From the IMG/VR virus record IMGVR_UViG_3300043419_002673, positions 1 to 41,706 of that record: a stretch of 41,706 bases of DNA; one strand, 5' to 3'. Made by a program: the position numbers and the translations under genes. This DNA is from a virus. Shown one piece after another: positions 37,731-41,706 of the stretch (position 1 is its first letter; each line of letters opens with the position of its first letter). Under the pieces are notes generated by a model that was not told where the DNA came from, searched no databases, and saw only the letters and a program-made list of their open reading frames with translations.

Positions 37731-38570
37731 CTAAGAAGCACCGCCTCCAAGGCGTTGATTTAGAATCCCCTTGGCACGCTTCTTCTTTAGGTGATTACTA
37801 CCTAGCATCATTGGAATATGCTCGGCAGAAATTTTGGTCAAAGCCTGACAGAAAATATCATGCGAACGGTCATTAATAAAAAGTGCCAATCGCTTATCAC
37901 CGGGAGAAAGAATCGAGATTGCATAGCGTCGAATAACGGCATGTGGATCGGAGATCATCTTCTCCATGTAATTCAGAGGTCCAAGCTTCTTATAGGAGGC
38001 TAGCTTTACCTTATCAAAATCAGACTCTATAAACTTAACAGCATCCTCTGGATTGCAAAGTTCCAGAAGCCTCATCTGAATAAACTCTGGAAGCTCTAAA
38101 GCCTTTCCGGTAGAGATAAAGGAGATCAGATCTTCCGTGGCAATGAAATGATTATTAATCACATTGTGCTTAAAAGTCTCTTCTGAGCCAGAATGAAAAA
38201 GAATCTTCTTGGAGAGGATTGGATTCATTCCAATCCAGCTGTTAATCCTGCTGCTAAGTGCCCAGCCAATCCAACGAGAATTTCCCGTAAGATATGTAGA
38301 AACTGATAGCAAATCATTCCGATTAAATGCCATAGACATATAATGCTGATTGGTCAAAATGGTCTGCTCATCCATAATCTCAGAATCATTAGGCTCATTG
38401 TAGTAATGAGATCGACCGGTAGCAGCATTGGCAGCCGTCTTTCTCTTGCGAATCTTCTCACGAAGGGCATCAAAGTAAATCCGAATTTTGTCAAATTCAT
38501 CGGAAGGAATCTTTAGCTGAGAAAGGTCAAAAGATTCATCTGCCACTTCTGCTGGAGTAAACTTGTGCAT
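37731..38570 (-). CDS. Helical-repeat (HEAT-like) protein, paralogue of 7774-8502
   Basis: 279 aa. Repeat-like helices DKVKLASYKKLG and AVIRRYAISILS, then HIPMMLGSNHLK and NQRLGGG, match the paralogue at 7774-8502 in order and spacing. The N-terminal half is longer and includes an Asn/Gln-rich stretch. No catalytic motif or signal. It is the last gene of the operon dCMP deaminase, membrane protein, helical protein. Role unknown. Confidence 0.78.
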   Translation of the reverse strand: MHKFTPAEVADESFDLSQLKIPSDEFDKIRIYFDALREKIRKRKTAANAATGRSHYYNEPNDSEIMDEQTILTNQHYMSMAFNRNDLLSVSTYLTGNSRWIGWALSSRINSWIGMNPILSKKILFHSGSEETFKHNVINNHFIATEDLISFISTGKALELPEFIQMRLLELCNPEDAVKFIESDFDKVKLASYKKLGPLNYMEKMISDPHAVIRRYAISILSPGDKRLALFINDRSHDIFCQALTKISAEHIPMMLGSNHLKKKRAKGILNQRLGGGAS

Positions 38571-38824
38571 TACTTCTTTTCTCCTATGATAAAGCTGATA
38601 AAGCGATTATAAAGATGAAGGTCAAACAAAACTTCTTTTATAATCCAAATAAAAACAAAAAAGTTAACCAATGGCAAAAATGTAAATGGAAAAAGTCCCA
38701 CAACATCTTCTTTTGTCATACTTCCTGTTTGGTAACTTCGCCTAAGGGCTAACCAAAGAAAGAGCATGGGAATTAGATAGAAGATTCCAAGAATAGCAAA
38801 AATAGAAAAAGAAAGGGCAATCAT
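38570..38824 (-). CDS. Small membrane protein (84 aa)
   Basis: Two hydrophobic segments: residues 2-27 (IALSFSIFAILGIFYLIPML and following) and 46-70 (LFPFTFLPLVNFFVFIWII), joined by a charged loop (RRSYQTGSMTKEDVV). Its stop and start overlap its neighbours by 1 and 4 nt, so it belongs to the deaminase operon. A membrane hairpin could anchor the deaminase or helical protein; this is a guess. Confidence 0.75.
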   Translation of the reverse strand: MIALSFSIFAILGIFYLIPMLFLWLALRRSYQTGSMTKEDVVGLFPFTFLPLVNFFVFIWIIKEVLFDLHLYNRFISFIIGEKK

Positions 38825-39231
38825 TCTTCTACCCTTTCAACTTTAATGCCAAACTCCCTAAGAAGGTCAACTCCAGAAGAATCTCGATAATCCTCTAGGT
38901 AAAAAACCTCGTCAATAGAGGCATTAAGAATTAACTTTGCACAAGCCAAGCAAGGAGAAAGCGTAACATACATCTTCTTTCGCTTTGGATTATTATAGTC
39001 CATCTTAATTAGAGCGTTATTCTCAGCGTGAATAAACCCAGATTTGCCCGGCTCTTCTGAGTCAACTACATTCTTTCCGCCGCGATGATTACCATTGTAA
39101 CCTACGGCAAGAACCTGGGTATTATCCTCAGTAACGATTACCGCCCCAACCTTAAAGCGAGGATCATAAGATCGCTGGGAGATAATCTTTGCAAAATCTG
39201 ACCAGATTGAATTCCAAGAGGGTCGTTCCAT
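38821..39231 (-). CDS. dCMP deaminase
   Basis: 136 aa from the second ATG (MERPSWNSIW). HAE is at residues 68-70 and PCLAC at 93-97; the pattern K-V-G-A-VI-V and GYNGNHRGG is that of dCMP deaminases, which convert dCMP to dUMP for thymidylate synthesis. The frame also has an ATG six bases earlier (39237), but the -10 box of the promoter ends at 39238, so transcription should begin near 39231, at or just before the second ATG. That predicts a leaderless message. A good partner for ThyX. Confidence 0.88.
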   Translation of the reverse strand: MERPSWNSIWSDFAKIISQRSYDPRFKVGAVIVTEDNTQVLAVGYNGNHRGGKNVVDSEEPGKSGFIHAENNALIKMDYNNPKRKKMYVTLSPCLACAKLILNASIDEVFYLEDYRDSSGVDLLREFGIKVERVEE

Positions 39232-39237
39232 GTCCAT

Positions 39238-39265
39238 AATCTATCCACGGCAGGAGGAAAGTCAA
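39238..39265 (-). promoter_or_regulatory. Promoter giving a leaderless deaminase mRNA
   Basis: TTGACT (39260-39265), 16 bp ending CCGTGGA, TAGATT (39238-39243), then ATGGACATGG. The normal 6-7 bp from -10 to start puts +1 at about 39231, the first base of the chosen ATG. Confidence 0.7.
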
Positions 39266-39300
39266 TCCCTTATTTTAAATTTTTTAAACCCAAAAAGATA

Positions 39301-39639
39301 TCACGTTAGATTTAGCTCTTCTAGCCTAAAAAGAATCCACGGCAAGCATTGTGGAGTTTTTTCAGAAACAAATCCAAACCAATCCTCTTTAGAGGATTCA
39401 TCCATTGAGGAGTCGGCATCAAGGGTATAAAATACCAACTCGTTTCCAGAGGCATGATAATGCTCAATGAGCCAAAGTAGCTCCTCTCCATCCCACCAAC
39501 CAGCAGAACCTATCCTACCGGCATCTGGAATTAGAATTGCAAAAAACTCTGGAACGCCAAACTTAAAGCTCTCCGGATCTTCATCTGAAAGATCCCAAAA
39601 ATTAAAGGACTTTAAGTTTGGCTCTAAAAAATTAGACAT
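39301..39639 (-). CDS. Hypothetical protein (112 aa)
   Basis: Not recognised. Aromatic and acidic (FNFWDLSDEDPESF, WWDGEELLWLIEHYH, LPWILFRLEELN), with no signal or membrane segment. The ATG overlaps the stop of the upstream helical-repeat gene by 8 nt, so it is coupled to it. No clear terminator was seen between its stop and the next promoter. Confidence 0.65.
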   Translation of the reverse strand: MSNFLEPNLKSFNFWDLSDEDPESFKFGVPEFFAILIPDAGRIGSAGWWDGEELLWLIEHYHASGNELVFYTLDADSSMDESSKEDWFGFVSEKTPQCLPWILFRLEELNLT

Positions 39640-40426
39640 CGCTCTTTCCAGAAAGCTTTATCAAAAATGCCTTCTTTAGGGATTCGTCACAGCCAGATAG
39701 CTTCTTAAAGATATCAAGATAAAATGCAGCAGAAGAAGAATCTATATTGTAGACCATGGAAGCAAAAATATCACGGTCATAATACCTGTTGCCTCCTCCG
39801 GCGTCCTTCTTCTGAATGTGATCTCGAACCAGATCTGGATTAAATCCAGCATTAGCAGCAGCTCTGCTTCGATTCCAACGATACTCAGAGTTAAGTTCAT
39901 GATCCAGCATGTTGAGATAGCCAATTCGCTTCTCAATTCTGCACATTACATCCTTATCCTTCTCGTTTGGAAGATGCTTTTCTACATCACGAACAGGAAG
40001 CAGGTTAACTGCCAGCTTCCTAACCCGAACATCACTTGACTTTAGGCCAATCTTTGCTGCCTTAATCTTATCTGCTCCAAGAGAATGCTTGATAATTCCC
40101 ATGCGGAAAATACCTTCTGCACTCTTGATTAGATCTGACTTGAGCTTTGGATTGGAGTAGGCAAGAATCTTTATTGCACAGAAAATCTGTGTGCCAAAAC
40201 GACGAGGATTAAGAAGAGCCTGCTCTCCATAGCTACAGATATAACTAGGATAAGAATTCCAATGCTTATCGGAAACCAACTTCTTAAAATCTGAGCTAGA
40301 AAGTGAGGAGAGATATTCTGCAACTAGAGAGGAAAACTGGGTATTGTCTCCCCATCGTCCACCACCCTTAAATGACTTTGACTTGTCCATCATATGATTC
40401 AAGAACTTTTCAATGTTGGGCTTCAT
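39632..40426 (-). CDS. Helical-repeat protein (264 aa)
   Basis: Alpha-helical with repeat-like stretches KAAKIGLKSSDVRVRKLAVN and NRSRAAANAGFNPDLVRDHI. VRVRKLAVNLLP is like the HEAT helices of the 7774 and 37731 proteins, making it a probable third family member. It has no catalytic motif or signal. It is the first gene after the promoter at 40475-40502, whose leader has a hairpin; GAGG lies 6-7 nt before the ATG. Confidence 0.7.
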   Translation of the reverse strand: MKPNIEKFLNHMMDKSKSFKGGGRWGDNTQFSSLVAEYLSSLSSSDFKKLVSDKHWNSYPSYICSYGEQALLNPRRFGTQIFCAIKILAYSNPKLKSDLIKSAEGIFRMGIIKHSLGADKIKAAKIGLKSSDVRVRKLAVNLLPVRDVEKHLPNEKDKDVMCRIEKRIGYLNMLDHELNSEYRWNRSRAAANAGFNPDLVRDHIQKKDAGGGNRYYDRDIFASMVYNIDSSSAAFYLDIFKKLSGCDESLKKAFLIKLSGKSDV

Positions 40427-40450
40427 TCCTACCTCGCGACTAGGGTTATA

Positions 40451-40502
40451 CCGGACACACGATCCAGCCCCTATAATCTAGGCACGGTTGGCGGAGGGTC
40501 AA
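40451..40502 (-). promoter_or_regulatory. Promoter with hairpin at predicted +1
   Basis: TTGACC (40497-40502), 16 bp ending CCGTGCC, TAGATT (40475-40480), then ATAGGGGC. At the predicted start (about 40468) a stem CTGGA with TCCGG (one G-U pair) spans 40451-40467. Confidence 0.68.
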
Positions 40503-40520
40503 GTGGTGAAGTATTTTTTC

Positions 40521-41429
40521 TTAGAAGATGGATAATAGCTCGCTGTTAATGGAAATAAAGCTATCAATGTTATTACCATCAATTACGACCTCTTTTGAGG
40601 CAACAGCACCACTATCAACATAAAAGCCAAATCTGCAAATTATTCTTCCATCACTTTCCATTGATAATTTTTGCAATATACAATTATCATATTTACCGCC
40701 ACTACTCCTTTCTATTGAAAAAAGTGCTAAGTTATGATTTAGCCAAGATAATGGATCGGTATCCGGAACTCTATTGTAATCTAGTAGCTCTTGCAAACTT
40801 ATTTCTTTTGTAAAATCCCACCCTCTTTCATCTCTTCCAAACCAAGTATTTGCCATCTTAGTAACATAGTTATAATTGGTTATTTTTCCAGCAGTAGTTC
40901 CACCGCCCGATCTTGGTATGCGATACGTGTTTGTCATAAGATCATTGATGGCTCTTACTATGCTATCATGATATCTTTTTATTTTGCTCAATTTTTCATA
41001 TAGAGATTGAAGAGATAAATCTCCTGTGGCATCTCTAAATCCATCAAATCCACTGGATTGATCTCCCATTGGGGCAGATTCTGTTTCTGAAATTACACTC
41101 AAAAGATTTAAAAGACCTGCTATCTGCTCATCGGTAAGATATCCTCTCCAAATAGCAGCGTGATCTTCTGCTCTTATCTTGGGATCACTATTATTTATAG
41201 TTTCTGCTAATTCTTTAATTGTTGCAGAAGAATTACCTATCATTTTGGAGACAATTTTCCTTCTCATAGGCATTTCGTTCTCAGATCCCTTATTTCTTGA
41301 CGGATAAGATCCAAGTACCATAGAAAGAAATTTATCTGCTGATGCTAATTTTAAAAGATTAAAATAAGTATTAACATCACCATTTAATTTAAAGTAATTT
41401 GCTAATTTAATTATCTTATTGTAACGCAT
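40521..41429 (-). CDS. Hypothetical protein (302 aa), putative virion-associated
   Basis: Starts MRYNKIIKLANYFKLNGDVN and TYFNLLKLASADKFLSM: two Lys-Leu-Ala amphipathic segments like those in other probable virion proteins here. The rest is mixed, with a Gly-rich stretch (RSGGGTTAGKI) and a beta-rich end. No catalytic motif. It is divergent from the GlmM-like gene with 36 bp between the start codons, and its stop lies just downstream of the 40475-40502 promoter. Confidence 0.7.
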   Translation of the reverse strand: MRYNKIIKLANYFKLNGDVNTYFNLLKLASADKFLSMVLGSYPSRNKGSENEMPMRRKIVSKMIGNSSATIKELAETINNSDPKIRAEDHAAIWRGYLTDEQIAGLLNLLSVISETESAPMGDQSSGFDGFRDATGDLSLQSLYEKLSKIKRYHDSIVRAINDLMTNTYRIPRSGGGTTAGKITNYNYVTKMANTWFGRDERGWDFTKEISLQELLDYNRVPDTDPLSWLNHNLALFSIERSSGGKYDNCILQKLSMESDGRIICRFGFYVDSGAVASKEVVIDGNNIDSFISINSELLSIF

Positions 41430-41465
41430 AACAAAATCATTAAGATTAGTAGTTTTGAGGATAAG

Positions 41466-41706
41466 ATGAAATTTGGAACAGATGGACTTCGAGGAAACTC
41501 AATTGACTTTATTACTCCCGATCTAGCCTTCAATTTTGGAAAGGCTTTTGCGGCCCATAGGAAAGCCTCCAGCCGCAAGGTAACCTTTGCCGTAGCGAGA
41601 GACACCCGAACCTCTGGAGAGCGATTGGAGGCTTACCTAGTGGCCGGAATGAGGTCTGCTGGAGCTGACGTAATTATCACTGGAGTGATGCCAACGGCAG
41701 CTCTCA
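41466..41706 (+). CDS. glmM: GlmM-like phosphohexomutase (N-terminal part, runs off the window)
   Basis: Begins MKFGTDGLRGNSIDFITPDL, the N-terminal block of phosphoglucosamine mutase (KYFGTDGxRG ... ITPE), and continues AFAAHRKASSRKVTFAVARD with TRTSGE. The active-site Ser is expected in the TRTSG segment (RDTRTSG). The enzyme converts glucosamine-6-phosphate to the 1-phosphate. GAGG 6-7 nt before ATG 41466 supports the start. Phage copies could supply sugar nucleotides for virion or host-envelope modification; with the cytidylyltransferase-like gene at 32461 this hints at a sugar pathway. Alternative: another member of the phosphohexomutase superfamily. The remainder is outside the window. 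Confidence 0.85.
   Translation, partial: MKFGTDGLRGNSIDFITPDLAFNFGKAFAAHRKASSRKVTFAVARDTRTSGERLEAYLVAGMRSAGADVIITGVMPTAAL

Noticed and set aside
1-41706. CRISPR array, integrase, transposase, rRNA or tRNA genes
   Set aside because: No repeat-spacer pattern, no recombinase motif, no tRNA-like cloverleaf found by reading both strands.
1-41706. Bacterial chromosome rather than phage
   Set aside because: GroEL, PurA, IMPDH and GlmM could suggest this, but the small overlapping genes, three HNH genes, virion-type lysozyme, DUF3310, lack of ribosomal genes and phage-like promoter pattern fit a large phage better.

Overview
The window looks like part of the genome of a large tailed bacteriophage (jumbo-phage style) infecting a Gram-negative host. 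The evidence is a dense, AT-rich, almost gap-free gene layout with ATGA/TAATG overlaps; many small unrecognised ORFs; three free-standing HNH endonuclease genes; a virion-type lysozyme; a DUF3310 protein; lipobox-bearing mini-lipoproteins; and a large set of phage-borne cellular genes (ThyX, IMPDH-family enzyme, adenylosuccinate synthetase, GroEL, Fpg, UvdE, MoxR/VWA pair, two deaminases, GlmM-like mutase). No tRNA, rRNA, CRISPR array or integrase was seen. The taxonomic reading is inference; no marker such as terminase or major capsid lies in the window.

Layout. 1-4.6 kb: ThyX (partial), M16 peptidase, an HNH gene inserted in the opposite orientation, and a MoxR ATPase followed by a metallopeptidase/VWA protein. 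4.6-13.6 kb, minus strand: two coiled-coil proteins, a CBS-less IMPDH-family enzyme, two tandem paralogous secreted zincin-like proteins, a helical-repeat protein, a DHH phosphoesterase, PurA, an HExxH protein and small genes. 13.6-17 kb: GroEL, DNA methyltransferase, nucleotidyltransferase-fold protein. 17-18.3 kb, plus strand: a membrane-segment-containing putative virion protein. 18.3-24.6 kb: Cys-rich DUF7227-like protein, endonuclease VII-type HNH, small basic and acidic proteins, a zincless-finger Fpg, UvdE. 24.6-28.2 kb: an exported trypsin-like protease, a cluster of tiny membrane and lipoprotein genes (several under 60 codons), DUF3310. 28.3-32.9 kb: lysozyme, helical-repeat protein, a deaminase with an apparent +1 frameshift, HNH, Zn-ribbon protein, cytidylyltransferase-like enzyme. 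33-36.7 kb, plus strand: two long putative virion proteins. 36.7-41.4 kb: cupin-like protein, a C-terminal phage domain protein, helical-repeat proteins, dCMP deaminase. 41.47 kb to the end: start of a GlmM-like phosphohexomutase.

Regulation is unusually readable. Eight minus-strand intergenic sites fit a host-type promoter (TTGACC, 16-17 bp, TAnATT then ATAGG, usually with CCGTG or GGTG just before the -10). Two more share a second form (TCTATAAAA ... CTATGGTATAG). Seven of these ten are followed, within about 4 nt of the predicted transcription start, by a perfect or near-perfect hairpin. The three without one have leaders of 0-13 nt, including one apparently leaderless dCMP deaminase mRNA. 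A third, AT-rich element (CTATTAyTTTTT, then a -10-like box) precedes HNH, protease, lysozyme and virion-type genes and may be a different (late?) promoter class. Strong intrinsic terminators separate the operons.

Working together: ThyX, the deaminases, PurA and the IMPDH-family enzyme point to control of nucleotide pools; Fpg and UvdE to genome repair; MoxR/VWA and GroEL to protein remodelling; and a cluster of peptidases (M16, VWA-zincin, two secreted zincins, one HELGH protein, one trypsin-like protein) to protein processing in the host or virion. At least three, perhaps five, helical-repeat proteins of one family are scattered across the operons with no known role.
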